Shown one piece after another: positions 1 through 9,891 of a stretch of 64,000 nucleotides of DNA (positions are counted from its first letter, which is position 1; each line of letters starts with the position of its first letter). The stretch lies in the NCBI RefSeq assembly GCF_037892425.1, contig NZ_JBBKTT010000001.1, positions 434,001-498,000 on the forward strand, read 5' to 3'. The notes beneath the pieces are model-generated. The model was not told where the DNA came from. It did no database searches and saw nothing but the letters and a program-made list of their open reading frames with translations. This DNA is from Lacibacter sp. H375 (lineage in GTDB: Bacteria > Bacteroidota > Bacteroidia > Chitinophagales > Chitinophagaceae). Made by a program: the position numbers and the translations under genes.

Positions 1-353
1 AAACAGTTTTATTCTCTTCGCACATCTTACAGGAAGTGCAAGCCATTTGCGACCGTGTGATCATTATCAACAAAGGAACCATTGTCGCAGATGATCAGTT
101 ATCTAACCTCTTGAAGAAAGTTCATGCTGGAGAAGTAATTCTTGAATTAAAAGAAGAAGTAGATGAATCGCTCTTCAGTTCAATTCAAAATTGTATTCGC
201 ATTAACAACACTACCTGGAAATTTAAAACAGATAATCCGGATGCAGTGAAGAAACAATTGCTGCAATTATCCATCGAAAAAAATCTCAATGTGCTTTCTT
301 TGAAGAGCGATGAGAATTCACTGGAAGATGTGTTCAGGAGTTTGACTAATTAA
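1..353 (+). CDS. ABC transporter ATP-binding protein, GldA-like, C-terminal part (5' truncated)
   Basis: The frame is open from base 3, so the gene starts left of the window. The first residues read FSSHILQEVQAICDR, which is the H-loop (switch) region of an ABC ATPase, followed by VIIINKGTIVADD and a roughly 75-residue C-terminal domain ending in SLEDVFRSLTN, as in export-type ATPases with an appended regulatory tail. Walker A, the signature motif and Walker B lie outside. In Bacteroidota this form is typical of GldA, the ATPase of the GldAFG gliding-associated exporter. That name is an inference supported by gldB and gldKLMN elsewhere in the window; a generic drug-type ABC ATPase is the alternative. 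Its stop overlaps the stop of the converging DUF4126 gene by 4 nt. Confidence 0.75.
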   Translation, partial: TVLFSSHILQEVQAICDRVIIINKGTIVADDQLSNLLKKVHAGEVILELKEEVDESLFSSIQNCIRINNTTWKFKTDNPDAVKKQLLQLSIEKNLNVLSLKSDENSLEDVFRSLTN

Positions 354-922
354 TTTTTTCTCACCACTCGCCCTACTCGCTTCACCAATATCCATCCCAC
401 CAAAAACAACATCAGTACTGCAATTAAAATAGGTGCAGTAAAACTCAACGCAGTGCCGCCAATTGCAGCTGCATTCTCACCTGTTGAAACAACAGCATTT
501 CCTACACCTGCAGTTGTCTTTGAAGAAAACAAACGCAGCAAGCCTGTGCCTGCATGCACAGTTCCTGCCGCTCCGCCACCTGCAATAATAGCCATGATCC
601 ATTTCAACAACGGACTGAATTCTGCAATGGGCAAAAACGATGCAGCCAGTACAGTTCCTGCTGCTACGGCTAACGGCGTAGCAATTGCATCCAGCAGGTT
701 ATCAACAAAAGGAATATAATAAGCGCCAATTTCAAGAATGGCGGCAGTACCAAAACAAATCAACGCAGGCAGGCTTCCCATCCATTGCATATCCGCCGGC
801 AATGCAAACCATTGCTGGTATGCTGCAAAGCTGGCTCCAAGCATGGGCACAAATACCCGGAAACCACAGCAGGCACTCAGGGCAATGCCCATTGCAATGG
901 AAGTAAGTAAAGCTGTGTCCAT
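350..922 (-). CDS. DUF4126 family integral membrane protein
   Basis: This 190-residue hydrophobic protein starts MDTALLTSIAMGIALSACCG and continues with FRVFVPML, the N-terminal pattern of the DUF4126 family. It has about four to five membrane segments with many small residues (an AGGGAAGTVHAG stretch near residue 115) and a basic C-terminus (KRVGRVVRKN), suggesting a cytoplasmic tail. The family has no established function. The gene converges on the GldA-like ATPase, with the two TAA stops overlapping in a shared TTAA at 350-353. Nothing suggests it belongs to the ABC exporter. Family assignment is fairly secure; function is unknown. Confidence 0.8.
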   Translation of the reverse strand: MDTALLTSIAMGIALSACCGFRVFVPMLGASFAAYQQWFALPADMQWMGSLPALICFGTAAILEIGAYYIPFVDNLLDAIATPLAVAAGTVLAASFLPIAEFSPLLKWIMAIIAGGGAAGTVHAGTGLLRLFSSKTTAGVGNAVVSTGENAAAIGGTALSFTAPILIAVLMLFLVGWILVKRVGRVVRKN

Positions 923-1124
923 ACAATCGTTTGTTGTACTTAAAAATAATCAATTTCACTGCCTTTTATCCTTTGTTGCTGCCTTTGAATGTCTTTTCTT
1001 TGCAGCGCAAACAAAAAAAGTCAGAAAAGAGAGAAGTTAGAAAGTCCGAAAGAACAACTCTGCTGATCTCCATCTTCGGAACGAACAATCTTCCGGTATT
1101 TTCTCTTCACGACTTCCGGACTAA

Positions 1125-2441
<1,317 letters not shown>

Positions 2442-2450
2442 CAAATAGTT

Positions 2451-2495
2451 AATGGTTCATAGTTCATGGGCATTAACTGTGAACTATGAACCATT
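2451..2495 (+). terminator. terminator after eno: 16-bp perfect inverted repeat
   Basis: AATGGTTCATAGTTCA (2451-2466) is perfectly complementary to 2480-2495, with a 13-nt loop, and is followed by TTTATTTT. It begins 10 nt after the enolase stop. The arm also contains a short internal direct repeat (GTTCATA, GTTCATG), so it may also be a dispersed intergenic repeat. Confidence 0.8.
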
Positions 2496-2511
2496 TTTAT
2501 TTTGATCGCAT

Positions 2512-2805
2512 ATGAAAATTCTGAATAATATTCCACCCATATTAAAAAACAAATATGTTTTAACCATTATTGGTTTTGCGGTATGGATGTTATTTGTTGA
2601 CCGGAATGATTTTATTACCCAGATCAGCCGATTTAAGAAACTGACTGAATTAAAGAGCAGTAGTACCTATTACGATCAGAAGATCGAAACGGCCAAAACT
2701 GAGCTGGAAAAGCGCAAAAACGACCCTTCAGCCTACGAGCGCCTCGCCCGTGAGAACTATTATATGAAGCGTGATAATGAGGACATTTTCCTCTTTAACG
2801 AATAA
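2512..2805 (+). CDS. septum formation initiator family protein (FtsB/DivIC-like)
   Basis: This 97-residue protein has a short cytoplasmic N-terminus, one membrane helix at about residues 14-30 (YVLTIIGFAVWMLFVD), then a charged amphipathic coiled coil (LTELKSSSTYYDQKIETAKTELEKRK) and the family-typical motif YERLARENYYMKRDNEDIF, which resembles the LARExxyMkk.geevf region of DivIC/FtsB. It should act in the divisome with FtsL and FtsQ at the inner membrane. Position just downstream of enolase is a common arrangement for FtsB genes, including in Proteobacteria, which supports the call. Confidence 0.9.
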   Translation: MKILNNIPPILKNKYVLTIIGFAVWMLFVDRNDFITQISRFKKLTELKSSSTYYDQKIETAKTELEKRKNDPSAYERLARENYYMKRDNEDIFLFNE

Positions 2806-2901
2806 AAAATACCTACCCGTACAATACAAGTTTACCGACAGCGTTTAATAGCAAAGCAGATCCTTTGAGAAGCCCCTACGCAACAAAAAACAGGATTGCT
2901 T

Positions 2902-3150
2902 ATGACACATAAATTTACGCCGGAAGACTTGTTACAATATCTCTACAAAGAAACGACCCCAGCCGAGAATGCCGCCATCGAACAAGCGTTGGCCGAAGAT
3001 TGGACCCTGAGAGAAAAATTCGAGGTAATCAAAAAAGCAGCTCAACGACTTACGAAATTTAAATTTTCTCCCAGAACAGAAACCGTTCTGTCTGTACTGA
3101 AATATGCAAACAAAGATTTAGCAGCTTCCGATATTTCATCTTCAAACTGA
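2902..3150 (+). CDS. conserved small protein, anti-sigma-N-terminus-like
   Basis: This 82-residue soluble protein starts MTHKFTPEDLLQYLYKETTP. The ATG at 2902 is preferred over a TTG six bases upstream because a purine-rich CAGGA sits 7 nt before it. The start resembles the N-terminal segment of anti-sigma or zinc-finger-like regulators (EDLLQYLYKE...ENAAIEQAL), but no Cys or His ligands and no membrane helix are present. It lies between ftsB-like and nth in the same direction. I do not recognise an established function; a small regulatory or adaptor role is only a guess. Confidence 0.6.
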   Translation: MTHKFTPEDLLQYLYKETTPAENAAIEQALAEDWTLREKFEVIKKAAQRLTKFKFSPRTETVLSVLKYANKDLAASDISSSN

Positions 3151-3185
3151 TCTTTCCCTAATTTCGCCGTCATTCCCAATTCAGA

Positions 3186-3830
3186 ATGACAACAAAAGAG
3201 CGTTACCAATCGGTTATTGATTATTTTTCTGTGCATGCCCCTGATGCTGAAACAGAATTACTGTACGACAATCCTTTTCAATTATTAGTGGCCGTTATTT
3301 TAAGTGCACAGTGTACTGATAAACGTGTAAACCTCACCACACCTTCTATCTTCGAAAAATATCCTGATGCAGAAAGCATGAGCAAGGCAACGTTTGATGA
3401 CTTGTTTCCACTCATTAAAAGCATTTCTTATCCCAACAACAAAACCAAACATTTAATTGGCATGGCGCAAAAACTCGTTAACGAGTTTAACAGCGAAGTG
3501 CCATTAAGCGTTGAGGAATTGGTGAAGCTGCCGGGTGTTGGACGAAAAACTGCCAACGTTATTACATCGGTTGTCGATGCACAACCGAACATGGCTGTCG
3601 ATACGCATGTATTTCGTGTAAGTAAACGCATTGGATTAGTGAAACAAGCAGCCACGACTCCTTTAGCTGTTGAAAAAGAATTGATCAAACATTTTCCAAC
3701 AGAACTTATTCATAAAGCACATCACTGGCTCATTTTACACGGGCGTTATATCTGTGTGGCACGCACTCCAAAATGCAGGGAATGTGGATTACAGCATTGC
3801 TGTAAATATTTTGAGAAGAATAACAGGTGA
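3186..3830 (+). CDS. nth: endonuclease III (DNA glycosylase/AP lyase)
   Basis: This 214-residue protein matches endonuclease III over its full length. It would excise oxidised pyrimidines and cleave abasic sites in base-excision repair. The helix-hairpin-helix LPGVGRKTANVI carries the catalytic Lys in VGRKT, VDTHVFRVSKRIGL carries the catalytic Asp, and the C-terminus has the [4Fe-4S] ligand pattern C-x6-C-x2-C-x5-C (CVARTPKCRECGLQHCC). It starts at the ATG at 3186, 35 nt after the previous small gene. Its TGA is immediately followed by the stop of the converging RidA gene, with no base between them. Confidence 0.97.
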   Translation: MTTKERYQSVIDYFSVHAPDAETELLYDNPFQLLVAVILSAQCTDKRVNLTTPSIFEKYPDAESMSKATFDDLFPLIKSISYPNNKTKHLIGMAQKLVNEFNSEVPLSVEELVKLPGVGRKTANVITSVVDAQPNMAVDTHVFRVSKRIGLVKQAATTPLAVEKELIKHFPTELIHKAHHWLILHGRYICVARTPKCRECGLQHCCKYFEKNNR

Positions 3831-4277
3831 TTATTGTTTCGGAAAATGTGCGATCAACTCCACTTCCAGTTTTGCATCGGGCATAAATAACCGAACGATC
3901 TGAACCCATGTCGCAGCAGGAAAATCTCCTTTATAAAATTGTTTGCGCACATAGTTCAATTGCTTCATCGCTTCAATATCAGTAGTGTAAAGATTTTCTT
4001 TTACCACATGCTGAAAGGTTAAGCCATATTGCTTGAGTGAACGTTCTAAACCACTGTATAATCGCTTCACCCCTTCTTCATTCATATCTGTTGCAACTGT
4101 CCCGGAAATGTATAACACATCGCCCACTTTCAATGCCTGCGCATAACCGGCTGATGTATCCTGTTTGTTTGGATTTCCCCAATGCCATTTTTCTTTTTCG
4201 ATAGGTGCTTTTGTTTGCTGCGCAGCTGTAGCAAATGAAAGAAGCAGGAAGGCAATTATGAATAAGTTTCTGTTCAT
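3831..4277 (-). CDS. RidA/YjgF family protein with signal peptide
   Basis: This 148-residue protein starts MNRNLFIIAFLLLSFATAAQ, a clear signal peptide, then has a RidA-like domain (GDVLYISGTVATD, KENLYTTDIEAMKQLN, AATWVQIVRLFMPDAKLEVELIAHF). The Arg in VQIVRLF fits the position of the substrate-carboxylate Arg of enamine/imine deaminases, although the usual PARs.v motif is changed to PAATWVQIVRL. A longer reading to 4340 would run into the korA terminator hairpin, so the shorter start is chosen; an ATG at 4283 is also possible. The secreted location is unusual for RidA and suggests a periplasmic member of the wider superfamily with an unknown substrate. Confidence 0.85.
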   Translation of the reverse strand: MNRNLFIIAFLLLSFATAAQQTKAPIEKEKWHWGNPNKQDTSAGYAQALKVGDVLYISGTVATDMNEEGVKRLYSGLERSLKQYGLTFQHVVKENLYTTDIEAMKQLNYVRKQFYKGDFPAATWVQIVRLFMPDAKLEVELIAHFPKQ

Positions 4278-4329
4278 GATCATAAGATTTGAACGTAAGA
4301 TAATTTCTGCTTTAGTAAATGAAAACAAA

Positions 4330-4357
4330 AAATCCATCAATGGGTATTGATGGATTT
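4330..4357 (-). terminator. terminator downstream of korA
   Basis: AAATCCATCAAT (4330-4341) pairs perfectly with 4346-4357 around a GGGT loop. On the minus strand the stem is followed by TTTTTGTTTTC. It lies 25 nt beyond the stop of the oxidoreductase alpha gene. Confidence 0.85.
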
Positions 4358-4382
4358 AATTATTTAAAAGACTGACAGTAAT

Positions 4383-6227
4383 TTACAAATACTTACCGAT
4401 TTCTTCAATCAATTCACCTTTGGTGATAGGCACCCCTTTGATCTTGTTATAACCTTTCGCATCAACAAAATACAGATCACGAATAATACGGATCAGCTGA
4501 CCATTATTGATCTCAGGTACCAACACTGTATCAAAACTCTTCAGTATGTCACCAAGATTTTTCGGAAAAGGACGGATGTAACGGAGATGCGCATGCGATA
4601 CTGATTTACCCTGCGCCTGCAGTTCAGCACAAGCACTTTTGATTGCACCATAAGTACTACCCCAACCCAGTACCAATACTTTACCTGTTGCTGCACCACT
4701 GTCTAATTTCTGTTCAGGAATATAATCAGCAATTTTATCAACCTTAGCCTGTCTTGTTTTCACCATGTGCTGGTGGTTATCGGCATCGTAGCTGATGTTA
4801 CCGGTAATATCCTGTTTTTCTAAGCCCCCAATACGGTGTTCCAATCCGGGCGTGCCGGGAATAGCCCAGGGGCGAGCCAGTTTTTCATCACGTTTGTAGG
4901 CCAGTAATTTTTCTTCGCCTTCATCAAGTCCTTTCTTAAAGTTCACTTTTATTTCAGGCAGATCAGCGCTTTGTGGGAATTTCCATGGTTCAGCACCATT
5001 GGCAATGTAACCATCGCTTAAGAACATAACTGGTGTCATGTGTTGCACCGCAATGCGTGCAGCTTCATACACCGCATCAAAACAATCAGCAGGCGTTGAT
5101 GCAGAAATGATCGGCATCGGGCATTCGCCATTACGACCATAATAAGCCTGCATCAGATCACTCTGTTCAGTTTTGGTGGGTAAACCTGTTGAAGGACCGC
5201 CACGTTGAATATTGATAATAAGCAAAGGAATTTCCAGCATCACTGCCAAACCCATTGCTTCACCTTTTAATGCAATACCGGGACCACTGCTTGTAGTAAC
5301 AGCTAATGAACCGCCATAAGCAGCTCCAATAGATGATGTAATAGCAGCAATTTCATCTTCGGCCTGGAATGTTTTTACACCGAATGCTTTGTACTTACTG
5401 AGATCGTGTAAGATATCTGAAGCAGGTGTAATTGGATATGAGCCGAGGAATAATTGAAGCCCGCTTTTTTGCGAAGCAGCGATCAAACCATAACTCACAG
5501 CCTGGTTACCCATAATGGAACGGTATAAACCGGGTTCCATCCTCGCTTTCTCTACTTTATAAGTTGTGGTAAATGTTTCCGTTGTATCGCCGTAGTTATA
5601 ACCGGCTCTCATTACACGGATATTGCTTTCAAGAATATCAGGTTTCTTACCAAATTTATCTGTGAGGAAGCTGATGGTACTTTCCATGTCACGATTGTAC
5701 ATCCAGTACAAAAAGCCCAATACAAACATATTCTTTGCACGGTCTTTTTCCTTCATACCCATCGTGATGTCGGTCAATGCTTCCCTTGTCATCTTGGTCA
5801 CATCCATCTTGATCACTTCATAGTTCGATAAACTATCATCGTCGAGAGGATTAACACCTTCGGGGTAGTTGGCGAGGCGAAGATTCTTCGCATCAAAACC
5901 ATCTGTATTGACAATGATCTTTCCGCCCTTCTTAATGGCTTTGAGATTAGCTTTTAATGCAGCAGCATTCATCGCCACTAACACATCGCAATCATCTCCC
6001 GGTGTGTACACATGGTCGCTGCTGAAACGCAACTGATAACCACTCACACCTGCGAGAGTTCCTTGTGGAGCACGGATCTCAGCCGGAAAATCGGGGAAAG
6101 TGGCAAGATCAATTCCCATGAGGGCGGTATTATTGGTAAACTGGCTACCGGTCAATTGCATACCATCACCACTATCGCCGGCAAATTTGATAACTACATC
6201 GTTTAATAGTTCCTGAGTTCTTGTCAT
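4383..6227 (-). CDS. korA: 2-oxoacid:ferredoxin oxidoreductase, fused gamma-alpha subunit (KorA-type)
   Basis: This 614-residue protein has an N-terminal gamma domain (VVIKFAGDSGDGMQLTGSQF at about residue 11, FPDFPAEIRAP) joined to the alpha pyrimidine-binding domain (MGNQAVSYGLIAASQKSGL near residue 235, YPITPASDILHDLS, AEDEIAAI, SSGPGIALK). This is the usual KorA-type fusion that oxidises 2-oxoglutarate or another 2-oxoacid to the acyl-CoA with ferredoxin as acceptor. The thiamine-diphosphate-binding beta subunit (KorB) is normally next door, but neither neighbour resembles it and a terminator follows this gene. The substrate cannot be fixed from sequence alone; 2-oxoglutarate is the most likely. 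Confidence 0.9.
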   Translation of the reverse strand: MTRTQELLNDVVIKFAGDSGDGMQLTGSQFTNNTALMGIDLATFPDFPAEIRAPQGTLAGVSGYQLRFSSDHVYTPGDDCDVLVAMNAAALKANLKAIKKGGKIIVNTDGFDAKNLRLANYPEGVNPLDDDSLSNYEVIKMDVTKMTREALTDITMGMKEKDRAKNMFVLGFLYWMYNRDMESTISFLTDKFGKKPDILESNIRVMRAGYNYGDTTETFTTTYKVEKARMEPGLYRSIMGNQAVSYGLIAASQKSGLQLFLGSYPITPASDILHDLSKYKAFGVKTFQAEDEIAAITSSIGAAYGGSLAVTTSSGPGIALKGEAMGLAVMLEIPLLIINIQRGGPSTGLPTKTEQSDLMQAYYGRNGECPMPIISASTPADCFDAVYEAARIAVQHMTPVMFLSDGYIANGAEPWKFPQSADLPEIKVNFKKGLDEGEEKLLAYKRDEKLARPWAIPGTPGLEHRIGGLEKQDITGNISYDADNHQHMVKTRQAKVDKIADYIPEQKLDSGAATGKVLVLGWGSTYGAIKSACAELQAQGKSVSHAHLRYIRPFPKNLGDILKSFDTVLVPEINNGQLIRIIRDLYFVDAKGYNKIKGVPITKGELIEEIGKYL

Positions 6228-6410
6228 AGCAACGCAAAATTAGGCAGGTTCAATCTATGAAAAAATTCAATCTTACAAATATTCTCAGTGTTTTTTCAGT
6301 CACAAAACACACAGAAAGTATTAATTAAACAGAATTTCTGCTTAAAGGCAGATTAAACCCCTGCTGAAAGCCCAACCTTTCTACCTTAAACTGGTTGAAT
6401 TTTCTTATCT

Positions 6411-9400
6411 CTATTTTGACTTATTGATTGCAATAGCTATTTTAAACACTCTCATGGAATCATTATTAACGGCAGCGAGTACTATTTTTTCCCCGTTTGA
6501 TAAGCGAATAAGCGACATGTCTTTCACATCACCTTTCAATATAAAACCGCTGGTTGCCGGTGGGACTGATGTAAACGATTTATTGCTGGCACCTCGAAGA
6601 AAACAACCGTATGATGCATCATATCTTCCCGTCATTACCTCCGCCTGGTATTCATTACCTGCCAGCAACAGATCTTTAAAGCCATCGTTATCCAGGTCGT
6701 CGCAGATAATAGAATTAACAGGGGAAAATTGTGCTTCTACCGGCAATACATGTTTGATGAATTTGCCATTGCCTGTATTTTCAAAATAACAGGTTCTTGT
6801 TTCATCACAAAGCAACTGCAAAATTTTTTCGGGTGATTTTCCTTTAAAAATATCCTGGTAGCTGGCGTGTGCAAAATCCTCATTTAATAGAAATTGCTTT
6901 TTTATAGCAGGTACCCGTTCAGCAAAACGGCCTCTGCTAATGGCGGGATAAGAACGTTTAATACCATCTCCGTCCTTTATATAATAAAATAAAAAAGGAT
7001 CGGTACTGCCGTTGCCATCGAGATCAGTTGCGAATAATTGCATGGGCTCCTGCAGACTAACCTTGTATTCACAATTCAACCCAAGGTTACCGGCAACAAG
7101 ATCAATATCCCCATCATTATCAATATCAGTTGCATTCAAACTACGCCACATACCATTCATTTGAGTAAGCCCGGTTGCTGCTGTTACGTCAATAAAACGT
7201 CCACGATCATTTTTAAAAAATTGTAACGGCATCCAATCTCCGGCAATGATAAGATCTGGTTGATGATCATTATTAAAATCTGTCCACACTGCTGCAGTAA
7301 TCATTCCCGGTGTTTGCAATGCCGGGCAAACTTTTGCAGTAACATCAGTGAAAATGCCTTTGTTATTATGCAACAAAAAACTTTTTGGAGCTGTGGGGTA
7401 ATTTTTTGATACTCTGCCTCCAATAAATAAATCGACGTAGCCATCGTTATCAAAATCATTTGCGCTTAAACAGCCTGCAATTGTTCTGACTGAATCAGGT
7501 ATAGCATCAGGTTGCAGTTTAAAATTTCCTTTGCCATCATTGCTAAACAAACGTGGTTTATAATAAATTGAATTTTCCTCATACTGCATTCCGCCATAAG
7601 TAACCAATAAGTCGTTATCGCCATCTCTGTCAGCATCAAACAAAATGCAATCCTGGTCTTCTTCAAACTTAATGCTGTCGGTGAGATTTTTTGAAGTAAA
7701 TAGTTGTCCGGCTGTTTGTGAAAAGATTTTTCCTGAAAAATTAAATGCACCGCCAATAAAAAAATCTGTTGTACCGTCATTATTGATATCGCCGGTAGTT
7801 ATAAACGGGCCCAATTGAGAATATTTCTGCGGCAATAATTGTTGACTGGCGTAATCGTTATAAATGTTATCGCTGTGTTTATATATCAAACCATTGTACC
7901 CTGTTATATCTGAAAAAATATAAGGAGAATTAACTGCAGCAACCAGCTCAACAGCTGCGTTTTTCCATGCAAGTGACAAGCTGGTATCAGCCTTTACATT
8001 TCTTAACAGCTGTTTCTTGCCATCGGGCCACACAACAATCAATGAATCTGCATGATCATTCTGTGCTAAACCAAAAACAAGCTGTTGATCTACCGATGAG
8101 AAATAACCACGGACCGGGTTTTGTTCCTGCAGCTGTAAGTTGCCGTTATTGTAGATAAATACTTTTGCGCCAAATCCATTTTTATTCAGACTGTCACCAA
8201 TCAGTTGCAGACTTAAATAATGAGAGGCGGATGGTTTGTTTTGTTGATTGGTATTGTTGAGTAAAACAAATGCCGGTTTATTAATATTATTTACAACAAG
8301 ATCAAGATCACCATCATTATCCAAATCGGCATATGCCGCACCATTAGACATAGAGGGCTCGTCAACGCCTCCATTTTTTGATTCATCTGAAAATGTAAGG
8401 TCTTTATTATTGATGAATAAATAATTGGGCAGGTTAACATTTTCTAAAGAAGCCAGTTTTTTTCTGATCGCTTTTTGCTTTTCTTCCTTTGTTAAGTTGT
8501 TATTGAAAATATTATTACTGAACTCCACGAAATCGGCATCAATAAAATCCCTACCGATGCCATTGGTGACATGCATATCTTTCCAGCCATCATTATTAAA
8601 ATCAGCCATCAATACACTCCAACTCCAATCAGTGGCATGTACGCCGCTCAATCGTCCTATCTCACTAAAAAAAGGGATATCGGTATTTCCTGTTTTTAAA
8701 TGACCATTATTCAACTGCAGCATGTTGCGCATAAATTCCGGCTCGTAACCCATCGCTCTTTCTGATTCATACCGATCGTAATTCATAAAAGACACCGAAG
8801 TCTTTTTTCGTTTATTCATTTCCGGCAGCATATCAAGCGTAATGATATCCGTTAAGGTGTCATTATTAATATCTGCTGCGTCAGCACCCATGCTTGAGTA
8901 AGACTGGTGCTGAATAGATTTGTCAATACAATTTGTAAAGGTACCATTGCGGTTATTCAGCCATAGTTCATCATTGGATATAAAATCATTTGCAACATAA
9001 ATATCAGGCCAGCCATCGTTATTTAAATCACTAACGGAAACGCCTAGCCCATAACCATCTTCTTTAATTCCGGCCGCCATTGACACGTCTGTATAAACAG
9101 GATGCCCCGCATTTGTGCTGTCGCCATCATTACGGTAGAGTTTATCATTAGCAGGTGAATAGCCGCTTTTGTCACGTGGCAAAATGTTGTTGGAATTATT
9201 GGCTGATAATAAATAATTGGCCAGGTACATATCCAGATCACCGTCTTTATCGTAATCAAAAAACACCGCCTGGGTGGAATTACCCATGTTGGCCAATCCG
9301 TATGCTTCTGCTTCTTCTTTAAAACTAAGGTTGCGTTGGTTGATGAATAAAAGATTTTTTGAACGGGTCACCAGATCCTTACCAAATACGCAAACATATA

Positions 9401-9794
9401 TATCATCAAAGCCATCGTGGTTAATATCAACAATGCTTACGCCGGTACACCAGACATTTGTACCTATTCCTGCTTTCTCTGTGATGTCATCAAATTTATT
9501 ATTGCCTTTGTTTATATACAACCGGCTGCTTACCTGGTTTCCGCTAAAAAAAATATCCCTCAGTCCGTCATTATTAAAATCGCCAATGCCAACACCTCCA
9601 CCCATATAACCAAACTCGTTGATGAACGAGTACGAAGAATCGTTATCGTGGATATCATTACTAAAATGTATACCAGATGATGTTGCCGGCAATTGCGTAA
9701 ACAACGTCTCTTTTTGCTGACGATTACACGACAGTAATAAAATGATGCCGGTAAAAAAAACAAACTGTATACAATCAGATAAAAGCTTGGTCAT
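6411..9794 (-). CDS. surface lipoprotein with 14 FG-GAP/VCBS repeats and an ASPIC/UnbV domain
   Basis: This 1127-residue protein starts with a lipoprotein signal (GIILLLSC, Cys 23). It carries 14 calcium-type loops of the form DxNxDGxxD, for example DFNNDGLRD, DINHDGFDD, DYDKDGDLD and DLDNDGFKD. Seven lie before and seven after an ASPIC/UnbV domain near residues 535-605 (GFGAKVFIY ... PVRGYFSSVDQQLVFGL ... IVVWPDGK). This suggests two seven-bladed propellers. Such proteins in Bacteroidota often follow SusC/SusD pairs, and here it lies 97 nt downstream of susD on the same strand. A substrate-binding or surface-exposed accessory role is inferred; the ligand is unknown. Confidence 0.88.
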   Translation of the reverse strand: MTKLLSDCIQFVFFTGIILLLSCNRQQKETLFTQLPATSSGIHFSNDIHDNDSSYSFINEFGYMGGGVGIGDFNNDGLRDIFFSGNQVSSRLYINKGNNKFDDITEKAGIGTNVWCTGVSIVDINHDGFDDIYVCVFGKDLVTRSKNLLFINQRNLSFKEEAEAYGLANMGNSTQAVFFDYDKDGDLDMYLANYLLSANNSNNILPRDKSGYSPANDKLYRNDGDSTNAGHPVYTDVSMAAGIKEDGYGLGVSVSDLNNDGWPDIYVANDFISNDELWLNNRNGTFTNCIDKSIQHQSYSSMGADAADINNDTLTDIITLDMLPEMNKRKKTSVSFMNYDRYESERAMGYEPEFMRNMLQLNNGHLKTGNTDIPFFSEIGRLSGVHATDWSWSVLMADFNNDGWKDMHVTNGIGRDFIDADFVEFSNNIFNNNLTKEEKQKAIRKKLASLENVNLPNYLFINNKDLTFSDESKNGGVDEPSMSNGAAYADLDNDGDLDLVVNNINKPAFVLLNNTNQQNKPSASHYLSLQLIGDSLNKNGFGAKVFIYNNGNLQLQEQNPVRGYFSSVDQQLVFGLAQNDHADSLIVVWPDGKKQLLRNVKADTSLSLAWKNAAVELVAAVNSPYIFSDITGYNGLIYKHSDNIYNDYASQQLLPQKYSQLGPFITTGDINNDGTTDFFIGGAFNFSGKIFSQTAGQLFTSKNLTDSIKFEEDQDCILFDADRDGDNDLLVTYGGMQYEENSIYYKPRLFSNDGKGNFKLQPDAIPDSVRTIAGCLSANDFDNDGYVDLFIGGRVSKNYPTAPKSFLLHNNKGIFTDVTAKVCPALQTPGMITAAVWTDFNNDHQPDLIIAGDWMPLQFFKNDRGRFIDVTAATGLTQMNGMWRSLNATDIDNDGDIDLVAGNLGLNCEYKVSLQEPMQLFATDLDGNGSTDPFLFYYIKDGDGIKRSYPAISRGRFAERVPAIKKQFLLNEDFAHASYQDIFKGKSPEKILQLLCDETRTCYFENTGNGKFIKHVLPVEAQFSPVNSIICDDLDNDGFKDLLLAGNEYQAEVMTGRYDASYGCFLRGASNKSFTSVPPATSGFILKGDVKDMSLIRLSNGEKIVLAAVNNDSMRVFKIAIAINKSK

Positions 9795-9846
9795 GCAGAT
9801 TACAAGTTATCGTTTAAAACTCTCATGGCTACTAATCAGCAAAAAA

Positions 9847-9872
9847 ATAGAGGCTATTGGAATAGCCTCTAT
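9847..9872 (-). terminator. terminator between the SusD-type gene and the VCBS lipoprotein gene
   Basis: ATAGAGGCTATT (9847-9858) and its complement (9861-9872) form a 12-bp stem with only GG between, so about 10 bp can form. On the minus strand it is followed by a T7 tract (A7 at 9841-9847). It starts 20 nt beyond the SusD stop and would reduce expression of the downstream lipoprotein. Confidence 0.85.
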
Positions 9873-9891
9873 CTAAATTACACTACTCCAT

